In this document: piece by piece, positions 41,900-53,450 of the stretch
How the letters are laid out: every line of letters begins with the position of its first letter
Position numbering within the stretch: position 1 is the first letter of the stretch
DNA from: Podocnemis expansa
Lineage: Eukaryota > Chordata > Testudines > Podocnemididae
Direction of reading: 5' to 3'
Assembly (NCBI GenBank): GCA_007922195.1
Contig: ML681971.1
Span: 21,406,042 to 21,470,041 of the forward strand
Length of the DNA: 64,000 nt
Made by a program: the position numbers and the translations under genes
The notes under the pieces: generated by a model
What the model was told of the DNA's origin: nothing
The model's input: only the letters and a program-made list of their open reading frames with translations
Database searches by the model: none

Positions 41900-44800
41900 T
41901 GAGGGCTCCGGCAAAGCCTGCAGACTTGTCATTTAATAGCTAGGAGTACTGTCCTCCGAGTGTTATCTGTGAAGTCTGCCATTTGCTGTGGGAGCAAACT
42001 ATGAGCAAGTCAAGTGAAACATGACACTCCCTTATGCCTTGCCACCATTAATGTTCATTTGATTTGTATTTTACGGATTTTTGTGAGTATTCCCTTTTGG
42101 GCAGTATCGCCAAAGGATGGAGAGATGGAATGAAGGTCAGTCGAAAGTTACTTTCTCCACTCAGTAGGATGTTGGCTTTTGAGAGGCTCCCTTAATGCTA
42201 GACTCCATGATATGTGGCTGAGGCCCTAGATACCTGAGAACTCCCTACCCCTGTTCTCTCTCGTTGCTGAGGTTACTGAAGCATCTGAATTAGTAATTCC
42301 TAGATTTAAACACAAGGGGGTTTGTAGAAGGACATTATTGCTCGGGGTGCTCAGTTCTGAAAATCACTCAGTTAAATTAACTCTAGTAACAAGAACTTGC
42401 CTTTATAACTAAGCACAAGCCCATCTTTTGTCTGTTTAGCGTCCTTTATTCTTAAACCCCACTGTGAATTCTCTTTAAGGCTGATTGGCATCACACAGTT
42501 AGGTTGATATTAGGCAGCTTATGTGGATGAAACTATGTATGTGTCTATGCTACAGCCTTCCTTCTGCTAATATTATTGCCTTACTACACCAGTGCAATAA
42601 CTCCACTTGTATAAGAGGTGTAAGGTTAATTTGGATTTAGTTAGGGTGACAGTGTTCATGTGACTACTGCATGACTTATCTCTGCTGATGTCTGTCTGTA
42701 TTGTCTGCCATGAAATTGATAAGAAAGCTGGGCATTAGAGCTCAGCTGTCCCCTGTTCCAGCTCCCTGCTGAGGTGAGACAAGAGATGCCTGGGTGAATG
42801 AACCCCTGTTGGGGCTAGGAGCCAGGCCGAGATGCTTGAGTGCCTGAACCCCTCCACCTGCTGCCCACTTGGAGGGAGGCCTTTGCAGTCTCAGGGCAGT
42901 GTGGGAGGCATGAAGCTGGTGCAGATGGATCATGATTGCAAGGAGTGTGATGCTCCAGGTGGCTTCCTGATAACTCTTGGCTGGGCACAGGGAGGGAGAA
43001 GCCCCAGTGGCTTCCTCTCCTCTCTATGGGGAGCCTGAAGTAGAGAGGACGTGCAGCCCTCTGGAAACCTGTGGGGCAGCCAGTCTCCGGGAAGGGGGGT
43101 TGCCAGTGGAGTTCAGAGACTGGGCTACACTGCCCAGGAACAGTGGAGTTGTCAGTCCCAAGAATGTGATTTGTGTAATAGACAGAGCTTTCTGGATTTC
43201 TAGCTCACAAATTCTCTGTTGCTGATGGATGAGGATGACCATGAACCTCAGTTTCTGCAGTGGAAAGTGCAAAACCCACTTCAACCCAGTCTCCGACAGC
43301 ATGCCAATAAATTTCAAATTCACAAATCTAGTCCTTGGGGGCTGGAGGAAAATGATACTTCTGTGTGCTTTATCATTCTGTGGTGTGCTGAAATAAAATG
43401 GCGATGGTCTAAGGTATAGGTTTTATTGTTGAATTGAAACTGTGTGTCTACTCTTGCTTAATGTTAGCTCCTGCTTCCCCATCACTTGCACCCATTTCTT
43501 ACCTTTGCATAGAAAATTACAGCTGTGTGAGCACCTTTCCCACAGCCCAGAAAACAGTTCTTTTTTTTTATTATCTATGCATACCGGCAACAGGAGATAG
43601 AGCTGGGAGACTTACTGTGGGCACTGTGTGTGTCTGAGCTAAAGGTTTTTTTAATAACTATAGAGTCTTAAAAGGCTGCCTTGGTTGGAGCTTGGGAGCA
43701 AGTTTGAGAGCACACGTGTCAGAGCTGGCTTTGTGTGAGGTCTTGCACTAACAGTTCATCCTCTTTCCTGACCTCGGGTCTCTTTTTATCATATTTGGAC
43801 TGTGGACATTGCCTTTTATGAAGAGTTCCACATACAGTACTTTTGAAAATTCTCAAAAGGATCGGACACTAAAAGGATGACACCCCCAAAACTGAGCATA
43901 TTGAGTCTCCTTAGGTTGGATGAGGGTGGGTTCACTTTTTGCTGAGCAGCAAAGAATAAAGAACCCATCCACAAGTTGTAAGGAAGCTGTACATGATGAA
44001 ATGGAAGCATGTAGAATTCTGTTCTCCCTAGACAGGAATGGAGAAAAGATGAGCTTTGTTAAGAAAATGAGAGGTTTTTAATGAACAAAATGCTGCTGGA
44101 ACCATGATTGATGCTTGGGAGTGGTTCTTGGGAGGACAAACCAGTCTGAAAATACAGAATTGTGTGCTTCCAGTATAGAAAATATAGTTTTAAACAAAAA
44201 ATTATAGAGATCCCAGTTAAGTTTGATTATATAAATAAAGATATATTTAAACTGCAAAATGGAGGCATATTGTATTGACACACAACAATATAGTGAAGAA
44301 CATCTTTAAAAATTATAACTTAAAGCATCCACAGATTTTTTTTAAAAGCTTGATTGCTAAACAAAATAACAAGAGGTTTTAAATTGGGATGTCTTTTCTT
44401 AGCATAAGAATGTTAACACTGTGCAAGGCAGAGCCAGAGTATTTATTGCACTGCTTTTTCATTAAGATTTCATTTTAGAGTATCTTAATTATTCAGTCCT
44501 GGCTATTTGAGCACAGATGTAAACAGATTAACTTTGAATGGTTACCCTTAATACAGGTAAATAGAATTTTTAGTGTCTTTTAAAGATTTTTTTTTATTAT
44601 TCCCTCTCCCATCATTTAAAATGCTAATAATAGAGGACTTTTGTTTCTAATATGACAACCCTAATATTTTTAATTGCCCTGAATATAGCAAGTTTTCTAG
44701 TGCTTGTTTAAAAACTAGGTAATGCCATTTGAGCAGTAAAATACTAAATCTGCACTACTGTATATACAAACATTAGTTTTGGGTGAAGCCTCTTTCAGAT

Positions 44801-45260
44801 GTACCAGAAAGATCACCAGGTACTTGTACAGAACCCATCTCCCTATTATCAGGGCTCACTCCACACCACTTGGATTAAAAATAGAAAACTACATATAAGG
44901 AGCAAATACTCCATTACCCAGCTCCCTGAGACTCCCATAGTTGTAACAGTAATGGTCGAGGGAAATCTTGCAGCTATAGAGCATGCTCTGGGTAATAATA
45001 TGCTAAATATGTGGAGGACAAAGGACTGACAGTGAAGTGTGAGCAGAACTAGAGCGACTAGGAAAAGACCTTGACAAAGAGTTGCATATGTCATCACATA
45101 AATTATATCACATCATTTAAGAATAAATCTGAAAAATGTACTGAGCCCACTGAAGGGATGAAAATGCATCCCACTTGTTAAAGTGGTGCCAAGAAAAGTT
45201 GACTTCCTAGCATAGTAATGATGGTATCAGCGAGTACACATGGAAAAGCAGAAAAGGGGA
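41900..45260 (+). other. Intronic stretch, mostly featureless
   Basis: It includes a G+C-richer patch at 42750-43170 with open frames on both strands but no recognisable protein. A possible polyadenylation signal for the minus-strand gene at 45268 lies at 44442-44447. A hydrophobic minus-strand frame at 44849-45097 is judged to be chance. Confidence 0.55.
44442..44447 (-). terminator. Candidate polyadenylation signal for the 45268-45735 gene
   Basis: TTTATT on the + strand gives AATAAA on the minus strand, about 820 bp past the stop codon. It is the first perfect hexamer I noticed downstream. Use is unproven. Confidence 0.3.
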
Positions 45261-45267
45261 GTTAAAT

Positions 45268-45735
45268 CTACAGCAAAAAAACACACATCAGTGATACAAT
45301 AGTAAACAATGAAGGGATTGTAGCGGATGAGCCTCCTTTATGAATTATTGCTGCTTCTCTGGTTGCTGGACTTTCCCTGTGCTGGCTGCTGGAGGTTGGC
45401 GTATGTTGGCTGTCAGGATTGTGTGCCAGTGTCGGCCTGCCTGATTCATGCCTGTTTTTTTCAGCAAGCTGGGTGGTCTTTTTGACAGTAGGTTGGTCTG
45501 TCTTGTCCTTGTTGGTGCGCTGGATAGTAGAGGTGACCGTGCTTCTGTCCTTTGTCTGCTGGGTGTTGGAGGTGGTCTGGCAGTCAGGAGTAGTCTTGTC
45601 AAGTGATGTCTGGGCTTCTTTGACCCTAGTGATGGGATGGGTAGTGGACTCATCCTTGTTTTGTCCTGTGCTTTCAATTGAAAGGAGCCCACATAGCAGG
45701 AGAACGAGGGCAGCCAGGTGTGGTTTGAATGGCAT
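45268..45735 (-). CDS. Unnamed small mucin-like, GPI-anchored-type protein
   Basis: A 155-residue open frame in one exon. Residues 1-24 form a signal peptide (MPFKPHLAALVLLLCGLLSI core). Residues about 25-133 are rich in Ser and Thr (about one third), with Gln, Lys and Pro, no N-glycosylation sequon and a single Cys, which suggests an O-glycosylated stalk. The tail KGGSSATIPSLFTIVSLM then CVFLL has a small-residue site, spacer and hydrophobic end ideal for a GPI signal. Architecture resembles CD52 and CD24. The start has A at -3. It lies antisense in NF1 intron 27b, about 7.7 kb on the NF1-upstream side of OMG, where I know of no mammalian gene. It is not EVI2A, which has a transmembrane and cytoplasmic domain and sits beyond EVI2B. 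Two overlapping frames (45345-45692 minus, 45419-45907 plus) are taken as shadows. Confidence 0.6.
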   Translation of the reverse strand: MPFKPHLAALVLLLCGLLSIESTGQNKDESTTHPITRVKEAQTSLDKTTPDCQTTSNTQQTKDRSTVTSTIQRTNKDKTDQPTVKKTTQLAEKNRHESGRPTLAHNPDSQHTPTSSSQHRESPATREAAIIHKGGSSATIPSLFTIVSLMCVFLL

Positions 45736-45788
45736 CTTGCTTCTGTCTTTGAGCAGGATGTGGAAAAAACATCAGAAGTTTAAAGCTT

Positions 45789-45802
45789 CCCCCCCCCCCC
45801 CC
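45789..45802 (-). repeat. Homopolymer of 14 G in the leader of the unnamed gene
   Basis: Fourteen C on the + strand, hence 14 G in the proposed minus-strand transcript leader, about 53-66 bases before the start codon. Such a run is unstable in length and can form a G-quadruplex. Alternatively it lies in a 5' intron: CTGATGTTTTTTCCACATCC, then TGCTCAAAG, just before the ATG could serve as a 3' splice site. Confidence 0.7.
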
Positions 45803-45959
45803 TTTACTGGTAAACAACAGACTGATTTAGCTTGCAGCTCTCCTGATAGTGTACTGAGCTTATACAACTCAATTGTCATCTTCTGTTTCTGCTGTCTGTA
45901 CATATAAACATTGGGTGGAAGACCAAAAATATCCTATAGAGAGAGAATCTTGTTTACAG

Positions 45960-45995
45960 CTGCTAGCAATGTTCCTCCTTCCTGTCTTTATACAC
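45960..45995 (-). promoter_or_regulatory. Candidate promoter of the 45268-45735 gene
   Basis: Reading the minus strand, GTATAAAG (TATA box, 45992-45986) is followed at once by CAGGAAGGAGGAAC, with two GGAA ETS/PU.1-type cores (45982-45979 and 45975-45972). A start site about 30 bp beyond would fall near 45960, giving a leader of about 225 bases if unspliced. A MITE-like repeat begins about 100 bp further upstream (46097), so the promoter would be compact. Inference from motifs only. Confidence 0.4.
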
Positions 45996-46096
45996 TGCAT
46001 TTTATGGTCCTTTTTTGTAGACATTGGGATTTAAAAACCTCACAATGGGAATATGATTCTGGTCAGGTCAGAATAAAATGAAGGGGATGATAAACT

Positions 46097-46350
46097 TAGG
46101 ACATGTCTGCACTACTGCAACACGTCGGGTGAAGATGCTCTAATATGGGAGAGCTTATGAGTTGACCTAGTAAAACTGCCTCCGAGGGCAGTAGTAGCTA
46201 TGTTGGTGGGAGAAGCTCTTTTGCCTACATGCTGCTGTCCACACCAGTGCTTACATGCATATAACTTGCGTAGCTCAGGGAGGGGGTGGTTTATTTGCAC
46301 CCCTGCATGATGTGATTTACGTTGACATAAGCTGTATTACAGATATAGCC
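46097..46350. repeat. Interspersed MITE-like repeat
   Basis: ACATGTCTGCACTACTGCA at the left, AGCTATGTTGGTGGGAGAAG and TAGCTCAGGGAGGGGGTGG in the middle, and ATTACAGATATAGCCTC at the right. This block order is one I associate with abundant turtle interspersed repeats. Termini are weakly inverted. Confidence 0.5.
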
Positions 46351-46359
46351 TCTCTTGAC

Positions 46360-47630
46360 CATACTAGTTGTAATTCCTTAATCACATAAAGCAGACAGCG
46401 AGTGCAAAAAGTTTTGCCTTTTGAGAAACTTGACTTCTAGTTACTCAGTTCACGCTGTTCCTTTTTGGGCAGTATTTTAAAGAAGGAGTTACTAAAAAGG
46501 CATGAGATCAATTATCATAACATTTTTTGGTCACAAATGCAGAATAATCATAAGCTCAATGTGTACACTGATTTACAATCAGTGATTGTACATTATTTTA
46601 CATTTGAACGCAAGGTGCTCAATTTGTAAGCAGAATTTAGATAAAATAAATTAAAATTAAAATGTTAAAAATAGTTTTAAAATAAATAAAAAATAGAGCA
46701 AAATGATTTAAATAAAATAATCTAAGACTAGCCTATCTAAAATATGATTTTTTATAAATTATCAAGGCTTTGAGTTTTGAGCTGTCTTTGTTTCCAAAGT
46801 CAGAATACTTAAAGGTAAATTTCACAAGCCAGGTGAAAATCAAGCAATTACTACCATTTATTGAAGCCTGAGGGAATTTTAGCATATCATATAATTTCAT
46901 ACCTTTTTATTGTTTCAGATCCTCTTTAGAGAAAAAAAGAATTCAGTTGCTGGATATCCTTCCAAACTGTGAAGCGGCTTGTCTCTGATTTTGGCTATCT
47001 TTCCTACTATTTAAATATCACTTCATAGTGATGTAATGAAAAAGCTAACACATAGCTGGCTTGGTTTCTTTGTTTACATATGTCTGATTGGATTTCTGTT
47101 TTCCAAAGTAAATAGCTTTTACAAGAAATTCTAATCACCAGTGATAAAAGGAAGTAAAATAGTCTCCTGAAAGCATTTTAACCCTTCAAAATTACCAGGA
47201 TTGTGTTTTTACGTTGCTCAAATCGGCAGCATTCAAGGAGTTGCTTCTCACATTTCAGAACACGATGGACTGTTATGTAGAAATAGGGGACACTTGTTGA
47301 GTATTTAGGTCAAACCAGTGAGCATAACCCACCAAGTGTTTGCTATGAAAAAGGAAAGGAAAGGTAGCATGAAAATAAAGTGCATTTGTGTTGATATAGA
47401 GTCTCTTTACACATAATGTGTGTGTAACTGTGTTAATCATTGTAAGGGATTGGATATCTTAATTTTTGGATGTGGCTCACAGCATCTTTTGAATATATAA
47501 GAAACACGTTTCTTCTGTTTGTGTCAAGAAAAAAACTGGGGGAAAAGACTGTTCTCTGAGTTCATAAAATCACTAACAAACTTTATAGATATATAACTTT
47601 CCGGCATATTTCTCCCCACATTGCCAATCT
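46360..47630 (+). other. Intronic stretch without recognised features
   Basis: A+T-rich, with no repeat or coding region identified. It includes an A/T-dense block near 46630-46760. Confidence 0.6.
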
Positions 47631-47639
47631 TACTTTTTA

Positions 47640-47800
47640 AAAAAAAGTCTTGTGGCACCTTAAAGACTAACAGTAGCATCTGATGAAGTGGGTTGGAGCC
47701 CACGAAAGCTTATGCCCGAAGAAATCTGTTAGTTTTTAAGGTGCCACAGGACTCTTGTTTTTGCTGTACATAGACTAACATGGCATCCCCTTGGGAAATG
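47640..47800. mobile_element. Penelope-like element terminal fragment, palindromic
   Basis: TCTTGTGGCACCTTAAAGAC and CATCTGATGAAGTGGGTTGG, then CCACGAAAGCTTATGCCCG, then GTTTTTAAGGTGCCACAGG and GACTAACATGGCATCCCC. It is the least diverged short copy in the window. Confidence 0.78.
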
Positions 47801-47809
47801 ATTTTAGTT

Positions 47810-50800
47810 TCAGCTCAAAGGTGAATTTTTCTCTGTAATTTGGCTGTTTGAGATATGACAAGGTGGTTTCTGGTAACTGACAAATTACTCAGCTGTTACT
47901 GCACTTTTATAATTCAGAATATTTCCATCTTGACAGGGGGCCAAGCCAATGATTCCATTGATCACTGAATTCAGCTGTTACCTTTACAAATTCATTGGGA
48001 TCAATGGACAATGTAGATACAAAGGTTAGAACTTTCCTTGGGTGCCCCTGACATGGCTGAAGAAATGTGATTCAGAAAGAATAAGACTGTGTATGTAGAC
48101 AAATCCAAATAAGTATTTAGCCAGATACTGATGGGATTATAATGTCTCTGAAAGAAATACAGGATCTGTTTTTCCACATTTCAGTGAATGGTTTCACTTT
48201 TTCATTCCTTTAAATACTGTATTAAAGTATTACAATATTAATAGGAATGCTAAAGATGAATCTCTGCTAAAAACAGGCATGGCTAGCTTGAGATGGCTTG
48301 CAGATGACAGCTTAATTTTTCTTAAAATTTCTTTTTTGCATGCTTAGATGAAGGAATTAATACAGACTGAGGCACTTTTTTGCTTATGAGAGCATCACTT
48401 GACACCAGGCTCTGTAAAATATTTTTGTTGTTGTACAGCTGTACTAAAAAAGCTATAATCCCTGATCAGTGACCCCTTTATTACTATAGCCCTGGATGCT
48501 TCTTTCAGCTCCTTATCTTAACTCAGGCTCTTTATGTGAAAGGTATTTATAGTTAACCCAGATTACCACACCCTCTTAAAAGTAATCCATCCTTTTTGGA
48601 AGAGGGGACTATATGTAGTTAGGAGGTGGGGTATAAATTCAGAATGAGATACTTCTCATATGGCACTGAGAAACACACATGGGTATCAGGAGCTTTGCAC
48701 AGAGGTTATGGGGAAAACATGGGCTTTACATAGTAAATGTGTTGTATTTATTTGTTCAATGCTTTTTTGCATGCATCACTCACTGAGAAAAATCTCCTTC
48801 CTTTCAGACTCCATTCTTTCTGTCCCTTTTCTCTTTCTCTTTCCCTTTTTCCTGCTTCTCATCTCCTCTGTCTTTTCTATGAATATTGTCCCCGGGTCAG
48901 CCCAGTGTGCTTCGTTCCCTTTATTGCCGTTCTATGTATTAAAATGATCAGTGACTAAACAATTAATATTGACTTTGGAGTGTTAACGTTGCTCTTAAAA
49001 GCTGCCCCTGCGAACAGATTTGTAGGAGACATGAGATTTCATACATACAAGTCATAGTTTCAGGCAGTCCAGGGACTCAAGCTGTAATGGCTACATTGAT
49101 TATACTGTGGTAGCCTTTGGAAAACTCTCTCTGCAGTTAAGAGGGCTAGAACCATTTCAAAAAAATTTTTCAACTTTTCAATTAAATGTACAAATTGGGA
49201 AAATCTGAAATTATAGGGTAGGCCGAACCCAGCTTGCTGTTCATGTGTTTGATACTTCTGTGCTTCAGATAAGAGTTGTGCAGGTGTGTTGTTGTTTTTT
49301 TCCTGTTTGTTTTTTTGTTTGTTTGTTCTTTGTTGGGGGGGGGTTCTTAGTATCTTTCAGGCAGTACTGCTTTGTTATAGTTTTGGAATAAAATTTGCTA
49401 AAGCACCATTTTCAAAAAATGACTTAAGAGCTCATTTCAGAGGGGCAGCCATGTTCAGTTCAGTTCAGTAAAACCTGATGAAGAACACTTCCTTAAGGGT
49501 GATTTTGGGTGGAATGATTTAGCCATTTAAAAAAAAACAAAAAACAAAAAAAACCTGATTCCCTTATATCCAGAACCAGAAGAGTCATACTGAAACACCA
49601 GTTTTGTCAAGGCTTTGTGATATTTGTGTGCAACCATAGCAACCAAAGCTCTTTTTTTTTTTTTTTAAATCCATTTGTAATGTAGGAATAGAATTAAAAC
49701 AAATACAATTTAAAACCAGTGCATGGGCCTGGTAAGCCTGTGTATTTCCGTTCGTGTCCATTTATTTCCTTCACATTTATCTTGGAATGCAAATGTCTTT
49801 CTATTAAAGCAATGAGTAGGTAAGCAAATGTGTCATCTGTTATGTATTCTAGTTGCTCAGCAACTATCCATGTAGAATCTTATGATTTCAGCCTCCTTTA
49901 CATGATGTCGCTTATAGGGCAGAGGACTTTTTAACTTACCTACAATATAGTTAAGTTTGACTGAGGGCCAGCCCTACAATTTGGCAGTTTTTTGCAGTAA
50001 CTTATGAAAGGGCTATATACTGTTCCCTTTCTACCTATGACTTGATTCTCCACTTCCACATATTCATGACTGCTTCAGGTTACTACTTAGCTGTGACTTC
50101 TTGCAGAACTTGGCATAACTAAAAGAATTGCGTAGCAAAAGCAAGTTTGAGGTCCACGTAGTATTAGAGAATACTTCTGATTGCACCTGAGGTGTGTCCA
50201 GTCCTAGCACCTTGTTCTGTTGCCTCTGCCAAATTGGAGGAGCTAAGCAGATTTTGACCAGCATGTGAATGGGAGAGACTTCCAAGAAACAGCTGATTCA
50301 GGAAGTAATAGGTGGCTGATGTCACATTTTTCGTTTGGAAGTGCTAAGAGGCACTGTGTTGCTGGCAGTGCAGCCTGTTAAATGTCCTGGCCAGTGCCGC
50401 TGAATTCACCTGATGATGAGTGGTTAGATTTGAAGCAACTTTTTGGTTAAATCCTATTGACTCCAGTGGATAAATCTGTTATATCAGAGCTGGTCTACAA
50501 TTACTGTGAAATTTGGCAGCTTGTGTATCTCACGTGATTTCCTAAATTCTAATAGTGCCATGTTCCCACTACACTGCATTGATGGGAAATGCTCTCAAGT
50601 CGATAGTGTTACTTTTTTTCTGGGAGTGGATTTATTTGGTCCATTTCCAGGTCAATTGAGTAAGTCTCCATTTCTGCTCAGTCAATCAGATGGCATGTTA
50701 TTTACCACTGTAAGTGAAACTATACCCTTGGATTAATAATATATAGGAAGGGTAGGGCTTGCCTATCATGAGGCTCTTCCATTGGCCCCAGTTTTGTACA

Positions 50801-52640
50801 GTTGTTGAAGATACTTGTTCAGCCATTAAAAGCTAGGACCATTTGTTTCAACTTGAGTAATAATGTTTGTTTTACCTAAAATGTCTGTATAATTTTTCTG
50901 AGGTTTTATAAGTTCTCTCCTTTTCCTAAACTGTTATGTAATCTTAGCAACTGCCTAATTTCCCCAAAAAGTAACTACATTTCTGTAGTGAGTGGCATTT
51001 ACACTTGAGTTGTCTGCAAGTCTCTGTGGGCTTCTTTGAGATTAAAGGAACTAGAGGGCTGTAAACTGAGCTTCATGAAAGAAAAGGACATGCCAAAAAA
51101 AATGGTTCAAGATAATTTAGATTTTCTCTTATCTGATCACTTCTCTGATTTTCCTCCGTATCACCAGGAGTTTTAATTTTGAACTAGGTACTATGTGCAG
51201 AAACGGATGCCTATTCTATAGGAAAGACAGGGCTATTCAGAGACCCAATGGTAGTATTTTAACCTGTTCTTAGGGATGTAGCTATGAGGACTTCGGAGAA
51301 TACATCATAGCCGTGGTGAATGTTTATTCTCTTCAAAAGAACATGAACAGTAACTCCTTAAAACTGTATTTGTAATTGCATGTTATTGAAGTCACAGAAG
51401 TGAGTTTTTGTCTCATTATTCAGTTGGAAGTTAAAACATAAGGAGTTTTCTTGCTTATCCCTTTCTGATCACTCCTTGGTCCTAGAAATATTATTCACAG
51501 AAAGGAGAGGTGTTACCATTGGAGCAGTTTCAAGACAAAGATTCATGAAAATTTTGCTGCCCTCTGTTTCTTGCTTTAGAATCTAGCTTGAAGGATACAT
51601 CCTCGCAGCAGATAGATCTGTTTCTGACAACCTCTTTGTCTTCCATAAAGGAGAAAGAGGAAGTTCTTTTTTCAGTATGCATGCCCCACGTAGTGTGATT
51701 TACTTTTGATAAAGAATGCCCATAGTCCCCCGTGATACCCTCATTTCAAGGAACCAGAATATGTCTCATGCAGCACCCCTAGAAGCTGCTCCCTGCCCCC
51801 AAGTGTCTGACTCTCCTTTCCCACTTTATTTGCACTGTTCTCTCCATTACCTCCCTCCACTTCCCAGGTAGCTGTAAATGTTCTATATCCCTTGCCTTGC
51901 AGCCAGGAAGGAGTGAATATAGAATGCTGAACTGAAACTGTAGCGAGGCCCCCTGCTTTATGCTGCAACCTTGAGTTGGATTTTGTGGCAAATTGAAAAT
52001 TAAGCAACTGCCTGAAATGTGTAGGAAAACATTAACAAAGGCTTGTAGTAATTTGAAGTAAAAAAAATAATTATTGATTCAGTAAAATCCTCCTTTTCTG
52101 GTTGTTTTCTCTGTGTTTTGCATTGCCACAGAACTTCACTACCTTATATTAAGTACCTTTGCTGTACAGTCTAGCTCTGCTGTGGTGCAAACAGAATATG
52201 TGGAGCCATTCGTATAAGTAGACATCAACTTGGTGGTGTGCAGAATATAATAACTCGTGCTAAATTGTTAACTTATTCACCTTGAGACAAAAAACTGGGC
52301 ACATAAAACACAATTGATTTAGATCTCTCAAACTTTGTGCCTTCTAGACTGCGATAGAACTCAAGACACAAGGGTTGTCTCAATGACAAATAAGTATATT
52401 CTACTATTTTACTAGTTTATTGCCATTTAATTACTGTAAAGGATATATGTTATGTAGTCTTACATGGGTGAATTTACTGGCAGTTTAAGATGCAGATCAA
52501 AATTAGTGTGACGGTCCATTGTGACTCAGTCATATCATGATTTTCCTTTAAGTATAATGGAGTAAGTTCCTTTCAGAGTATTAGAGAAGGGCTTGAACTA
52601 AACTTATGGGAATTGCATGTAGTAATAGTTTGATATATAG
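47810..52640 (+). other. Intronic stretch without recognised features
   Basis: About 4.8 kb without recognisable genes or transposons. Low-complexity tracts include a (TTTG)-like and poly-G segment near 49295-49345, an A/C run near 49530-49552 and a T run near 49651-49666. I see no support for coding in the small frames. Confidence 0.55.
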
Positions 52641-52644
52641 TGCT

Positions 52645-52775
52645 TGTTGTCAAAGAATCTCATAGTAGGCATGTATTATCCCCTTTTACAGTCTGGTGAA
52701 TTAGGAGTTACAGAGAGCTGAAGTGACTTTCCCAAGGTCTATCAGTGGGAGAGCCAGGAAGAGAAACCTTTCCTT
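52645..52775 (+). mobile_element. MIR SINE fragment
   Basis: GTATTATCCCCTTTTACAG, GAATTAGGAGTTACAGAGA, GAAGTGACTTTCCCAAGGTC and AGTGGGAGAGCCAGGAAGAG follow the MIR order on the + strand. Confidence 0.75.
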
Positions 52776-52994
52776 TGACATTCATTTCTCCTCTTGAAAA
52801 CCTAGACAATGCTGCCTTCCTTGTTTTTTCCCAGTCTAGTACATACCAAAAGAGTCTCTTTCAATTCCTGGATTTAAAACTACGGCTCTTCATTCATATT
52901 AAAATGTCTTTTTAATATTTATGAACATACATATCCATGCCAACCAAATTTCCACAAAAAATTGCTATTGGTTAGTAAAATAGATTAAGTATAC

Positions 52995-53000
52995 TTTATT
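52995..53000 (-). terminator. OMG: Candidate polyadenylation signal of OMG
   Basis: AATAAA on the minus strand, about 450 bp beyond the OMG stop codon, giving a 3' UTR of plausible size. Another AATAAA lies only about 23 bases past the stop (53428-53423) and seems too close. Confidence 0.4.
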
Positions 53001-53450
53001 CCCCCTCCCTCCTTTTGCATGTCTTTTAAATTTACAAAGGATCAGCACAGTGAAATCATAAGAATTACTGACTGGCAACTCAAGCAAGAAAAAGCGGATA
53101 TGTTACAGGCCTTCTGTTTTTTCCAGATGTTTAATGACAAAAACATGGATAAAACCAGTACATAAAATTCCAATGTTTTCTGTTTGTGAAAGGAAAATTA
53201 AAACTTTAAATACAAAATAAGCTCATGTCATAAAAACAAAATTGTTTGATAGGTTAGTTTTACTCAACAAGATATTAAAATAATTAGCAGCTTAGTTTCA
53301 ATATATTAATTGTGCACTTTTTTGTTTGAGAATGGTTACTTTCTTTAGAATGGAGTCAAATTTCAGAACTCAATTTCTTGTATTTGACTCACTGTTAGTC
53401 TCGGGTAATTTTGCTCCAACTGTTTATTGTTGGCATGAATTTGTTAATTT

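Noticed and set aside
42750..43320. Overlapping frames on both strands in a G+C-richer patch
   Set aside because: No start, splice or domain evidence; raised G+C alone lengthens chance frames.
44849..45097. Hydrophobic 82-codon minus-strand frame near the unnamed gene
   Set aside because: No recognisable family or promoter. Its hydrophobicity can come from T-rich antisense composition. Kept only as a low-probability small ORF.
45268..45735. Identification of the unnamed gene as EVI2A
   Set aside because: EVI2A has a transmembrane helix and a conserved cytoplasmic tail, absent here, and lies beyond EVI2B in mammals. Only a short, probably chance, resemblance was seen.
45268..45735. Identification of the unnamed gene as CD52 or CD24
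   Set aside because: Only the architecture and a few residues resemble these proteins. Short GPI mucins are too degenerate to assign by eye, and the human CD52 and CD24 genes are at other loci.
45419..45907. 162-codon + strand frame rich in hydrophobic residues
   Set aside because: It is antisense to the T/S-rich minus-strand frame, which accounts for its Val/Leu/Trp content. It has no plausible start context and reads through the poly-C tract.
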